64,000 bases of DNA from Chromatiales bacterium (GTDB taxonomy: Bacteria; Pseudomonadota; Gammaproteobacteria; JAGRGH01): contig JAGRGH010000040.1 in NCBI GenBank assembly GCA_020445605.1, positions 62,001-126,000 on the forward strand, read 5' to 3'. The number at the start of each line of letters is the position of its first letter. Position 1 is the stretch's first letter. Positions 8,290 to 16,307 of the stretch are shown one piece after another. The notes beneath the pieces are model-generated. The model saw only the letters and a list, made by a program, of their open reading frames with translations, was not told the DNA's origin and made no database searches. The position numbers and the translations under genes are program-made.

Positions 8290-9047
8290 TTAGCGGCGGG
8301 TTTGCGTCTGCGCCGCAATGCCGCCAGCCCGGCGGCGCCGGTCGCGAGCAGCGTCAGCGGCGCGGCGAATGGCAGCGGTACTTCCCTGGGTCCGCCCGGA
8401 ACCACCGCGGGGACGTTCGGCACATCCTGCATGAACAGCTCGTGCGCGTCGATCGATCCGTACTGGTAACGCAGCCAGCCGTAGTAGATCTGGCCGCCAC
8501 CGGCGTCGCGCCGAAGGCCGATATAGTGATCCTGCCCCGTGGACTTGAAGCCTTTGCCCTTCAGCGCTAGAAAGCTCCCGCGCTGCCAAGGCAGGGTTCC
8601 GTCGATCACCGTGCCCGGAGGCAGGTTGCCGCCCTTCGCGACGGTGACGTTCGGGCCGCCGACCGCAAGTCCCGGACCGGTCTTGGTGGAGGCGATCTTT
8701 TCTCCCTTGTTCGCCTTGAACGTGTCGCCCGGAATCAGGTACAGCGAGTTCTGCGGCAGATTGAGTTTGACGTCGGGCGGGGTGCCGGACTTCATGGACA
8801 GTACGCCGGGCGGAGGACCGGAAACCGAACCGGTACCCAGCGCGATATCCAGATCCACGCCCTGGTGCTTGCTCAGCCCCACGGCGTCAAGGCCAAGGAA
8901 CGTATCGGTATCCACTGCCGACAGCGGCGGGCCCCATTCGACATGCAGGGCGGAGGCCGGCAGCGCGCCACCGGCAAAGCCGGCGCCGACGAGATAGCTC
9001 AGCAGCTGTTTGCGATCGGATCCGATCGCGTCGATGGTCAAGCCCAT
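8286..9047 (-). CDS. exported protein with VPLP-type C-terminal sorting tail
   Basis: A 253-residue protein. The end reads VPLPFAAPLTLLATGAAGLA followed by ALRRRRKPAAK. That is a VPLP motif, a hydrophobic helix and a basic tail, the layout of PEP-CTERM and VPLPA-CTERM sorting signals cut by exosortase-like enzymes. The middle is Gly-rich and contains a YYGWLRYQYGS segment typical of PEP-CTERM proteins. The N-terminal part (SYLVGAGFAGGALPASA) may be an unusual signal peptide after a 20-residue lead. The start is placed at the ATG after a G-rich ribosome site (CCGGGGGGGGACGAC). It is 125 bases after the sulfotransferase gene and overlaps the next gene by 4. Function unknown. Confidence 0.72.
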   Translation of the reverse strand: MGLTIDAIGSDRKQLLSYLVGAGFAGGALPASALHVEWGPPLSAVDTDTFLGLDAVGLSKHQGVDLDIALGTGSVSGPPPGVLSMKSGTPPDVKLNLPQNSLYLIPGDTFKANKGEKIASTKTGPGLAVGGPNVTVAKGGNLPPGTVIDGTLPWQRGSFLALKGKGFKSTGQDHYIGLRRDAGGGQIYYGWLRYQYGSIDAHELFMQDVPNVPAVVPGGPREVPLPFAAPLTLLATGAAGLAALRRRRKPAAK

Positions 9048-9172
9048 GTCGTCCCCCCCCGGAGTATGGTCTGGTGCGCCTGATTCAAAACTCGGCGCTG
9101 CCGCGATTCTAGGCCCAGTGTTCGCGCACGCGCAATCGCGGTCAGCGGACGGCCAATCCCGCGAACGCCCGT

Positions 9173-10030
9173 TCACGCATCCAGCCGCAGGGCCTCCGGC
9201 GTCCACGATTCGGCCTCCGCCGCATCGACCGGATAGCCCAGATGCGCGAGCAACGGACCGGCGAGCTTCTCGACCAGGGCCTTCTGCGGTCGGGAAAGCT
9301 GTTCGCGCCAGCCGCCCCAGCCACCCTTGCCCGTATGGTTCGGCTGCTGGTTCTGCATCGCCGGCAGGTTCGTCGCACCGGCCACGCCCGCGAGTGCGGC
9401 GTCATCGAGTTGCAGCCCGAGAAAATCCGCAATCCGGCGCAGTTCGCCGATCGGATCGCTGAGCATGCGCTCGTAGAAGATCACGTGGCCGTGATACTCG
9501 GGCCGGTAGGCGAGGTGCGACTGGATGTGTGTGACCCAGGCGTGGATCGACTCGCGCAGACCGTGATCGAGGTACTGCGCAGGCCGGTCGAATCCGTGCG
9601 GGCGCATGCGCAGATTGAACGGCGTGAACGCGAAACGCGCGAGCGACAGCGCGACGTCGCGTGGATCGCGAACCACATACAGGACATGGGAGAAGCGCCG
9701 GTAGATGTCCGCCGACAGCGTGGTCCACGACGAGTGCGAAGCCGCCTGCGTCGTCGAAGCGACGTAGGCGTCGATATCGTCGATCGGCCACTTATAGACG
9801 TCGAGGATCGAATAGAAAAGCTTCAGCGTGCCGATGTTGATGAAATCCACCTCGGCTACATGGCGCACGCCCAGATCGCGCTCGCGCAGGGCCAGCGCGA
9901 CCGGGTCCGAATCCACGTTCTGGCGAACCTCCACCCCGGCCTCGACCAGACACCGGCGCACCTGGTTGTACAGCCAGACATTGCCGCTGCGCGGCACGCC
10001 GTTCTGGAGGATGTGCAGCTCTGGCCTCAT
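9173..10030 (-). CDS. PAPS-dependent sulfotransferase
   Basis: A 285-residue cytosolic sulfotransferase. The 5'-phosphosulfate loop is NGVPRSGNVWLYNQV near residue 9. The 3'-phosphate site is VLYVVRDPRDVALSLARFAF. Near the C-terminus TGKGGWGGWREQLS matches the RKGxxGxW motif that closes over PAPS. All landmarks are intact, unlike in the tri-domain protein of the same operon. The acceptor is not recognisable; a surface glycan, lipid or protein is plausible. Its start overlaps the stop of the acyltransferase-like gene by 4 bases. Confidence 0.88.
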   Translation of the reverse strand: MRPELHILQNGVPRSGNVWLYNQVRRCLVEAGVEVRQNVDSDPVALALRERDLGVRHVAEVDFINIGTLKLFYSILDVYKWPIDDIDAYVASTTQAASHSSWTTLSADIYRRFSHVLYVVRDPRDVALSLARFAFTPFNLRMRPHGFDRPAQYLDHGLRESIHAWVTHIQSHLAYRPEYHGHVIFYERMLSDPIGELRRIADFLGLQLDDAALAGVAGATNLPAMQNQQPNHTGKGGWGGWREQLSRPQKALVEKLAGPLLAHLGYPVDAAEAESWTPEALRLDA

Positions 10031-10926
10031 TGCGACTCCCGCGCATAGCGAATCAGACGACGCACCGGTTCGCCGCCGAGCCGGATGGCGAGCCGCGCGG
10101 TTTCCTGGTGCCGCTTCTGGCTGGCCACGAAGCGCACGAATTCGAGCCCCAGCGGCACGCCCTGGCGGACCGAGTTGTAGATGAGTTCCGCGTTGACCCA
10201 GCCGTTGCGATAGCCCGGGTCGACCCAGCGACCGGACACGACATAACCACGTTCGCCCGCGACCGGGCTGACCGCCATCAGGCCGACCAGCTCGTCGTTC
10301 ACGACGATCGCCGTGCTGCGCTCGAGATCGACGCGTTCGGCGTTCTCGCCGCCTACGCGCGCGTCGAACTCCGCCGTGTTCATGATGTGATCGTTGTGCA
10401 ACGCGGTCCGGATCGCCGGCAGCAGGCCGGGCTCGAAGGACAGCACCCGGCCACCGGCCGGCACGCCACCGTGACGCTCGAGCCGCTCATGAATCCGGCG
10501 GCAGCGTGACCACACCTCGTCGAACCCGGCCTGGTATTCGTCGATCGTCTCCAGCTGCGCGAACCCGTGGGCTGCGAGCAGCTGCGCGCGCGGGCAGTCC
10601 GCGCTTTCGAGCAGGTCCTGCGTGACCAGCGGCAGCGCACGGACGCTAGCGACGTCGACAAGGCCCCGCTCGAGCAGCTCGGCGCGAACCGGGCCATCCT
10701 CGTAACCGGGCAGCAGGCGCCAGACGAAATAGCAGCGCTCGCGCCCGTCGCCACCGGCCAGCGCTGGCGTCGCGCAGGACACAAAGCAGCCGACCACGCG
10801 CTCGCGCGGCTCGGTCGCGCTGGCAACGAAAATGCGCAGATGCGGCCCGCTGCGAAACGGCACACGGAACAGGCGCAGCACGAGCGCGGTTTCGTCGGGC
10901 CAGGCAGGCCGGTACTCGATCGGCAC
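10027..10926 (-). CDS. GNAT-like acyltransferase, possibly a tandem domain protein
   Basis: A 299-residue protein. The C-terminal half (ERSTAIVVNDELVGLMAVSP, then GRWVDPGYRNGWVNAELIYN and IRLGGEPVRRLIRYA) reads like a GNAT fold with the V/G-rich beta strand and acetyl-CoA loop. The N-terminal half (YRPAWPDETALVLRLFR, ERVVGCFVSCATPAL) may be a second, degenerate copy. The open frame continues upstream, but that part is antisense to the P450 gene. The GTG at 10926 is the best start, just before IEYRPAWPDE. It is the first gene of the leftward seven-gene run and is divergent from the P450 gene. Substrate unknown. Confidence 0.6.
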   Translation of the reverse strand: MPIEYRPAWPDETALVLRLFRVPFRSGPHLRIFVASATEPRERVVGCFVSCATPALAGGDGRERCYFVWRLLPGYEDGPVRAELLERGLVDVASVRALPLVTQDLLESADCPRAQLLAAHGFAQLETIDEYQAGFDEVWSRCRRIHERLERHGGVPAGGRVLSFEPGLLPAIRTALHNDHIMNTAEFDARVGGENAERVDLERSTAIVVNDELVGLMAVSPVAGERGYVVSGRWVDPGYRNGWVNAELIYNSVRQGVPLGLEFVRFVASQKRHQETARLAIRLGGEPVRRLIRYARESQ

Positions 10927-11035
10927 GGGGATCGCAGGGAACTGTCGTGGAGAGTGGCAGGCAGTATCATAGCCCGCGCCAGCTGCCGCGCTGCCACCGG
11001 CTGCCGCGCAACGCGTCAATCCAGCACCATCCGCA

Positions 11036-12253
11036 ATGTACCCTCTGGACCCGGCCGACGCCGCCTTCATCGCCGACCCGTTCCCGGTGTTCGCACGCAT
11101 GCGCGAAGCGGGCGCGGCACTGCGCGTGCGTGCGTCGGACAACGTGCTGGAGTGGTACGTCACGCGCTTTCGCGACGTCGATGCGCTGCTGCGCGACAGC
11201 GACCGCATCGCCAAGGACGAATGGCGGCTTCGGACCGGGCCGGGACGCGCACACGTCCCGCCGGTGGTCGAGTATGTCAACCGTCACGTGCTGTTTCGCG
11301 ATCCACCGGATCACACCCGTCTGCGCGCACTGGTCAACAAGGCGTTTGCGCGCCGCGAGGTCGAGGGGCTGGCCGGTCCCATCCAGACCATCGCCGACAC
11401 CCTGATCGACCGCGTGATCGGGCGCGGCGAGATGGACCTCGTGCAGGACTTCGCCTACCAGTTGCCGCAGATCGTCATCGCGCGACTGCTCGGTGTCCCC
11501 GAACGCGACTACGGTGCGCTGCGTGTGTGGATCCAGGCGCTGGTCGACCTGACCAATGCCAATGCACCGTACGCCTCGCTCGCCGGGCGCCTGCACGAGT
11601 TCGTGCACTATCTCGGCGGGCTGTTCAGCGCGCGGCGCAGCAAACCCGAGGCGGACCTGATCACCGCGCTGGTCGAGGTGCATGAGCAGGGCGACCGGCT
11701 CGACGGGCCGGAGCTGTACAACATGGTGGTCGTGCTGATCGCCGCCGGGTTCGAAACCGTCGCGAACTTCATCAGCAACGCGATGCTGGCCCTGCTGCGC
11801 AATCCCGAGCAGTTCGACCGCCTGCGCGCCGAACCGGCGCTGATGGAGTCCGCCGTCAATGAACTGCTGCGCTACGACGGCCCGGTGCGCACCTCGACGC
11901 GGCGCTGGGCGGCCGTGGACTTCGAACTCGATGGCCAGCGCATCCGTCGCGGCGAGACGATCCGTCTGGTGCTGTCATCGGCGAACCGCGACGCGAACGT
12001 GTTCAGCGACCCGGATCGCCTGGACCTGAATCGCGACGGGCCGCGCAATCTGGCGTTCGGCGGCGGCATCCACTATTGCCTCGGCGCCTCGCTGGCGAAG
12101 CTCGAGGCGCGCATCGCGCTCTCGACCCTGCTCGAACGCCTGCCGAACCTTCGCCTGGCCGCAGATCCGGCTGCGCTGCCGTGGCGGTCGAGCATCCTGA
12201 TCCGCGGGCTGTGGAAACTGCCGATCGCCTGGGAAACCTCGCACAAGCCCTGA
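11036..12253 (+). CDS. cytochrome P450 (soluble bacterial class I type)
   Basis: A 405-residue monooxygenase of the CYP107-like soluble group. It has the I-helix oxygen motif AAGFETVANF, the K-helix ExxR in NELLRYDGPVRTSTR and the heme loop FGGGIHYCLGASLAKLEAR with its cysteine ligand. Length and the absence of a membrane anchor fit an enzyme served by ferredoxin and ferredoxin reductase, neither of which is encoded nearby. The substrate cannot be read from sequence. It is transcribed away from the sulfotransferase operon with a 109-base gap and is followed by the 262-bp repeat element. Confidence 0.93.
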   Translation: MYPLDPADAAFIADPFPVFARMREAGAALRVRASDNVLEWYVTRFRDVDALLRDSDRIAKDEWRLRTGPGRAHVPPVVEYVNRHVLFRDPPDHTRLRALVNKAFARREVEGLAGPIQTIADTLIDRVIGRGEMDLVQDFAYQLPQIVIARLLGVPERDYGALRVWIQALVDLTNANAPYASLAGRLHEFVHYLGGLFSARRSKPEADLITALVEVHEQGDRLDGPELYNMVVVLIAAGFETVANFISNAMLALLRNPEQFDRLRAEPALMESAVNELLRYDGPVRTSTRRWAAVDFELDGQRIRRGETIRLVLSSANRDANVFSDPDRLDLNRDGPRNLAFGGGIHYCLGASLAKLEARIALSTLLERLPNLRLAADPAALPWRSSILIRGLWKLPIAWETSHKP

Positions 12254-12270
12254 TCAAGCCATCCGGGCTG

Positions 12271-12532
12271 GTGTCCTGTCCCACAATGATCTATCGCTTC
12301 TGCGTGGCTGAGCCGGGCTGAATCAAGGCGGCGATGCGCAGCCATAGCGGGCTATGGTCAGGATCGCCAACGCCGAGTCAGCCCTGCTCAGCCGCGCCCG
12401 CAGGGAGGGCCCCTACGGTTCGAGGGCTGTGTTGCGCCGCTTGCCAATGGAATGACCATTGCCTTCACGACGCGCCTTGCGCTCGAACCGTAGGAACCCT
12501 CAGAAATGACAGATCATTGTGGGACAGGACAC
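12271..12532. mobile_element. 262-bp structured inverted-repeat element, copy 1 (MITE candidate)
   Basis: The element begins GTGTCCTGTCCC and ends in its complement; the 22-base ends (12271-12292 and 12511-12532) are perfect inverted repeats. Inside are two nested arms. One is capped by the palindrome CCATAGCGGGCTATGG. The other is built on CCTACGGTTCGAG / CTCGAACCGTAGG with an inner CAATGG-CCATTG hairpin. No reading frame with coding character is present. The right flank is TA and the left flank TG, so a TA target duplication is possible. A same-length copy lies at 29184-29445 and fragments at 58840 and 37221. It fills the gap between the convergent P450 and esterase genes. Confidence 0.75.
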
Positions 12533-12583
12533 TAGCCGGCGCGGCACTTCGCGTTGCCGCAATGCGCCGCGGTATGAGCCGCG

Positions 12584-13618
12584 TCAGTCCTTGCGCTTGC
12601 GCTCGCGCAGAAACGCCCAGGCGAGTTCGGCGCCCTCGGCATCGCGGCACTGCGGGCCGAGAAGCCGCGCAAGGGCCTTGCGGTTTTTCACGGCATGCCC
12701 GATCGACGGCATCCAGTGACCGCCGCCGGTCAGGCGGTAGAACCACACCGGCGCGCCGTCGCTCCCGGCCGGATGGCGCGTCAGTTCGATCCGGCACTTG
12801 TCCTCGGGATCGACGTCCGGCAGTGCCTCGGTCTGCTTGGCGCTGGCATCTGCACGGTTGGCCTTTACCCACCACTCCAGGGTGTCGGCGGCCGACAGGA
12901 CATTTCCACGCATGCGCCCGACCTGGCCGCCTTCGAACGGCATGATGCGGTCGAGCGTGCCGTTGGCAATCATCAGCGCACGCGGATTGGCGGGCGGGCG
13001 CACGCGGGTACTCTGCTTCGGCAGGTTCGCGACGAACGCCGCGCCGGCGGCGAAGCGATCGGACTGCTCGATGAGCAGTCGATAGGTCATTACGCCGCCG
13101 TTCGACGCACCCGACACATACAGCCGGTCCGGGTCGTAGGCGTAGCGCTCGCGCGCCCAGTCCGTGAGCCGGCGCATGAAGCCGAGATCGTCGACCTCGG
13201 CCTTGGCCAGCGGCCCGTCGGCGCGCAGATCGTCCCAGTTCTGCCGGTCGCCGGCCGCATCGCCGCTGCGCGCGGCGGTGCCGTTCGGCACCAGCAGCAA
13301 CAAGCCCTCGCGATCGGCGATGGTCTGCCAGGCCTGGCTGCCGCCGGCGTCCGGCTCGAACAACTTGCGCATGCTCTGCGTGCCGCCGTGCAGGAGCACC
13401 AGGGCAGGCGAGCCAGGTTTGAACGTCTGCGGAACATAGACCCGCAGATGGCGATAGCGGCCGCTGACATCGAGCTGGATGTCGTGCCAGCCTGTTGCGG
13501 GCGGACTGGACCCCGGCTGGCTGACAACCGGCGTCGATTCGGCAGCAGCCGTGATCACGCCCGGCACGAACAGAAGCAGCGCAGCGCAGAGCGATCGGTA
13601 CGAACGCAAAATCATCAT
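12584..13618 (-). CDS. secreted polyhydroxybutyrate-depolymerase-like esterase (LpqC family)
   Basis: A 344-residue alpha/beta hydrolase with a signal peptide (RSLCAALLLFVPGVITAAAE). The nucleophile elbow is VSGASNGGVM (GxSxG), preceded by LVLLHGGTQS for the oxyanion hole. The likely acid is the Asp in NGTLDRIMPFEGG and the base the His in TGGGHWMPS. The family includes extracellular PHB depolymerases, feruloyl esterases and LpqC; no substrate-binding domain is attached, so specificity is open. The start is the first of two adjacent ATGs with a GGGAG ribosome site; the in-frame extension upstream lacks a signal-like start. Confidence 0.83.
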   Translation of the reverse strand: MMILRSYRSLCAALLLFVPGVITAAAESTPVVSQPGSSPPATGWHDIQLDVSGRYRHLRVYVPQTFKPGSPALVLLHGGTQSMRKLFEPDAGGSQAWQTIADREGLLLLVPNGTAARSGDAAGDRQNWDDLRADGPLAKAEVDDLGFMRRLTDWARERYAYDPDRLYVSGASNGGVMTYRLLIEQSDRFAAGAAFVANLPKQSTRVRPPANPRALMIANGTLDRIMPFEGGQVGRMRGNVLSAADTLEWWVKANRADASAKQTEALPDVDPEDKCRIELTRHPAGSDGAPVWFYRLTGGGHWMPSIGHAVKNRKALARLLGPQCRDAEGAELAWAFLRERKRKD

Positions 13619-13788
13619 GGGACTGGGTTTACTCCCGGGCGGAAGGGGCAAGCCGGCGCGAGTCTGGCGGCGGGGGCCATCATAGGCGTACGTCACCGTG
13701 CGACGCGACCCGTTTCGGCCGAGTTTCGGCACAACGCAGGTTCGTGCTCATCGCGCTTTTCAAACCGGACAATCCAGGGAAGCTCGGA

Positions 13789-13862
13789 TCAATCCATCCT
13801 GGATTGCCAGAGCAGCGAACTTCCATGTGCCGCGGGATACTCTAGATTTGTTCAGTGTTTCT
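13789..13862. repeat. three-hairpin dispersed repeat, copy A
   Basis: A 74-base segment about 80 percent identical to 53107-53180. It opens with AATCCA-TCC-TGGATT, a 6-bp hairpin, then two further stems that are imperfect in this copy. It sits in the 445-base gap between the divergent esterase and propeller genes, about 200 bases before the latter. The rest of the gap shows no coding signal and no clear promoter boxes. Confidence 0.6.
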
Positions 13863-14063
13863 CTGGTGTCCGTTCCGCGCTGACCACGGGTTGCAGGACT
13901 GCCCCTGGCGGCAGAGAAAAACAGTGCCCGTCTGTGGATCGATCGTGCAATACTTCGCCCGCGGCAAGCGCAGGATGCTCACAAGAAGCGGAGACCTCGT
14001 TCCGCGAGCTTGCCGTAAAAAAACACCGCCGAAACGCACATCACGCCAGTTTCTGAAGGGGGA

Positions 14064-16262
14064 ATGATGGTGAGATCAACTCGTGTTGCTGTCAGCCTCT
14101 TCGCGGCATGCGCACTGCTCCCGTGCGCATCACGGGCCATGACCGGGGAGCCCGGCTTTATCGAGAACCGCGGCCAGTGGAACCCGGCCGCGTTGTATCG
14201 GCTGGAGACCACCGGGGACCAGGGCGCGCAGCTCAGCGTCTGGCTGGATCGCGGTGGCTTCGTCTACGACGCGTCGGCACTCGGTGCCAGCGCGGTGGAG
14301 GATGTCGCTCCGACGACGACGCGACACAGCGTGGCCGTCGAATTCGTGGGCGCGGCAGCAGCGTCCGTTTCCGCACAGTCGCAATTGCCCGGCACTTACA
14401 ACTGGCTCGGCACAGGCGCGACATCCGCGCCCGCACATGCCTGGCGGCGGGTGGCCTACCGCGGTGTCTACACCGGGATCGACGCCCGCTTTGACGTGGT
14501 CGGGGGCGGCACGCTCGAGACGACCTTCGAGGTCGCACCCGGCGCGGATCCCGACCGAATCGGCCTTCGCTACACCGGTGCCTCGGACCTGCAACTGGAC
14601 GCCGACGGCAACCTGGTGATCACAACAACCGCCGGCGACATCGTCGAGAGCCGGCCGCTGGCCTGGCAGGTGAACGCCGACGGTCAGCACCTGCCCATTG
14701 CCGCGGCATTCGAACTTCGTGGCACGGAAATCCGTTTCGCGCTCGGCACGCTCGACCCGACACTGCCGCTGGTGATCGACCCCGTGGTGACGTTCTCGCG
14801 GCACATCGGTGGTTCAAGCAGTGAGTATGTCGCCTCGGTGCACGAAGACGCCTCGGGCCGCTACATCACGGGCTGGAGCGGCTCGAGCGACTACCCGGCG
14901 ACGGCGGGTGTGGTGCAACCGGGCAATGCGGGCGGCGCCAACGATTTCTTTGCGGCGAAATTCAATCTTGCGAACGATACGCTGCTGTGGGCCACCTACG
15001 TCGGCACCACGGCGACCGAGTACCTGGGTCGTTCGGTGCTGGCCGCAGATGGCTCGCTGTACGTCGCCGGCTCCGTCCTCAGCGGAAGTGTGGGCCTGAT
15101 CCAGGGCACGGGCGGCTCGTACGACCTCGAGGTGTTTCATCTGGCCGCGAACGGCCAGAGCCTGCTGGCGTCGGCCCGCCTCGGTGGGTCAGCGTCCGAC
15201 TACCTCGGCGACATGCGCTTTGGCACCGGCGGCGACCTGGTGCTGACCGGGCAGACCGGGTCCGACCTGGTGAGCTGGGGTTCGCCGACAGGATACGACA
15301 CGGCACCGTCGGGCACCGACGCGTTCGTCCTCAGGCTCAACGCCGCGCTGACGGCCATGACGGACTTCACCTACTTCGGCGGCAGCAGTTCATCCGAGGG
15401 CGCCCTGGGCGTCGCCGTGGATGCCGGCAACAACGTGTATATCACCGGATCGACGTTTTCGACCGACAGCCCGCTCAATACGCTGTTCGGCACCGGCGGC
15501 GGTTCCGACCAGTTTGTCGCGAAGTTCGATGCCGGGCTCAACAACCTGATCTATGCCCTGCGGTTTGGTGGTTCCGGTTCGGAACTGACCACATCACTGA
15601 CCTATACCGGCGGCCTGTTGGGGACGGCAGGGGCCAATCCCCTGGTCGTCGACACGCTGGGACGGGCCTGGGTGGTGGCCAGCACCGCGTCACCGAATTT
15701 CCCGGTAAGCGGCGGCGCCTACCAGACTTCGCAGCCGGGTAGCTACTCGGCCTTCATCGCGGTCGTGAACACGGCCGGCACCGCCCTTGACGCATCAACC
15801 CTGCTGGGCGGGGACTCCACCGATCTCGGCCGGGCGATTCAGCTCAGCGGATCGCGGGTTGTCGTGACCGGCGGCACCGCATCTTCCAATTTTCCGACGA
15901 CCGCGGGCGCGGTTCAGACGATCAACGGCGGAAACTACGACTTCTTCCTGTCGGTGCTGTCGACCGACCTCACCACGCTGCACTACTCCACCCTCTGGGG
16001 CGGCGACAGCACGGACATTGGCAGTGCATTGATTGCCGATGGCCCGCGCATGCTGATTGCGGGAGATACGTTCAGTCCGATTCCCGCTGTGCCGACGGGC
16101 GCTCTGCCGTTCGGACCGGGCGGCTCCTACGACACGGGACTGGTCGAGATCACGCCCACCCCGGCCGCGCCCGTGCCCGCGCTAGGCCCCCTGGGACTGG
16201 GGCTGTTCATGCTGATCCTGACCGGGTTTGGACTTCGCGTCGCGCGCAGGCGGCCGACCTGA
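14064..16262 (+). CDS. large exported SBBP beta-propeller protein with C-terminal sorting tail
   Basis: A 732-residue exported protein. After a signal peptide (VAVSLFAACALLPCASRAMT) comes the GFIENRGQW motif of the DUF7948 N-terminal domain, spanning about residues 30-235. From about 240 to 690 there are SBBP beta-propeller repeats, recognised by recurring GGSSSEY, YITGWSGSSDYPAT and NDFFAAKFN units. The end is VPALGPLGLGLFMLILTGFG plus RVARRRPT, an IPTL/PEP-CTERM-like sorting tail. It is probably displayed on the cell surface or in an extracellular matrix. The start is the first of two ATGs behind GAAGGGGG. Function beyond structure is unknown. Confidence 0.85.
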   Translation: MMVRSTRVAVSLFAACALLPCASRAMTGEPGFIENRGQWNPAALYRLETTGDQGAQLSVWLDRGGFVYDASALGASAVEDVAPTTTRHSVAVEFVGAAAASVSAQSQLPGTYNWLGTGATSAPAHAWRRVAYRGVYTGIDARFDVVGGGTLETTFEVAPGADPDRIGLRYTGASDLQLDADGNLVITTTAGDIVESRPLAWQVNADGQHLPIAAAFELRGTEIRFALGTLDPTLPLVIDPVVTFSRHIGGSSSEYVASVHEDASGRYITGWSGSSDYPATAGVVQPGNAGGANDFFAAKFNLANDTLLWATYVGTTATEYLGRSVLAADGSLYVAGSVLSGSVGLIQGTGGSYDLEVFHLAANGQSLLASARLGGSASDYLGDMRFGTGGDLVLTGQTGSDLVSWGSPTGYDTAPSGTDAFVLRLNAALTAMTDFTYFGGSSSSEGALGVAVDAGNNVYITGSTFSTDSPLNTLFGTGGGSDQFVAKFDAGLNNLIYALRFGGSGSELTTSLTYTGGLLGTAGANPLVVDTLGRAWVVASTASPNFPVSGGAYQTSQPGSYSAFIAVVNTAGTALDASTLLGGDSTDLGRAIQLSGSRVVVTGGTASSNFPTTAGAVQTINGGNYDFFLSVLSTDLTTLHYSTLWGGDSTDIGSALIADGPRMLIAGDTFSPIPAVPTGALPFGPGGSYDTGLVEITPTPAAPVPALGPLGLGLFMLILTGFGLRVARRRPT

Positions 16263-16275
16263 GGTGCCCGAAACG

Positions 16276-16296
16276 CCGGGGCGCGTCGCGCCCCGG
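16276..16296. terminator. GC-rich hairpin between convergent genes
   Basis: CCGGGGCGC / GCGCCCCGG stem around a GTC loop, 14 bases after the propeller gene stop and 12 before the sucrose synthase stop. There is no T run on either strand, so terminator function in both directions is plausible but unproven. Confidence 0.45.
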
Positions 16297-16307
16297 ACAT
16301 TCCGGGT

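Noticed and set aside
12334-12945. Possible protein encoded inside the 262-bp element
   Set aside because: The frame runs out of the element into antisense esterase sequence and is not kept with the same extent in copy 2, so the element is treated as non-coding.
12695-14056. 453-residue open frame on the plus strand over the esterase
   Set aside because: Antisense to a protein with signal peptide and intact GxSxG; no start signal of its own.
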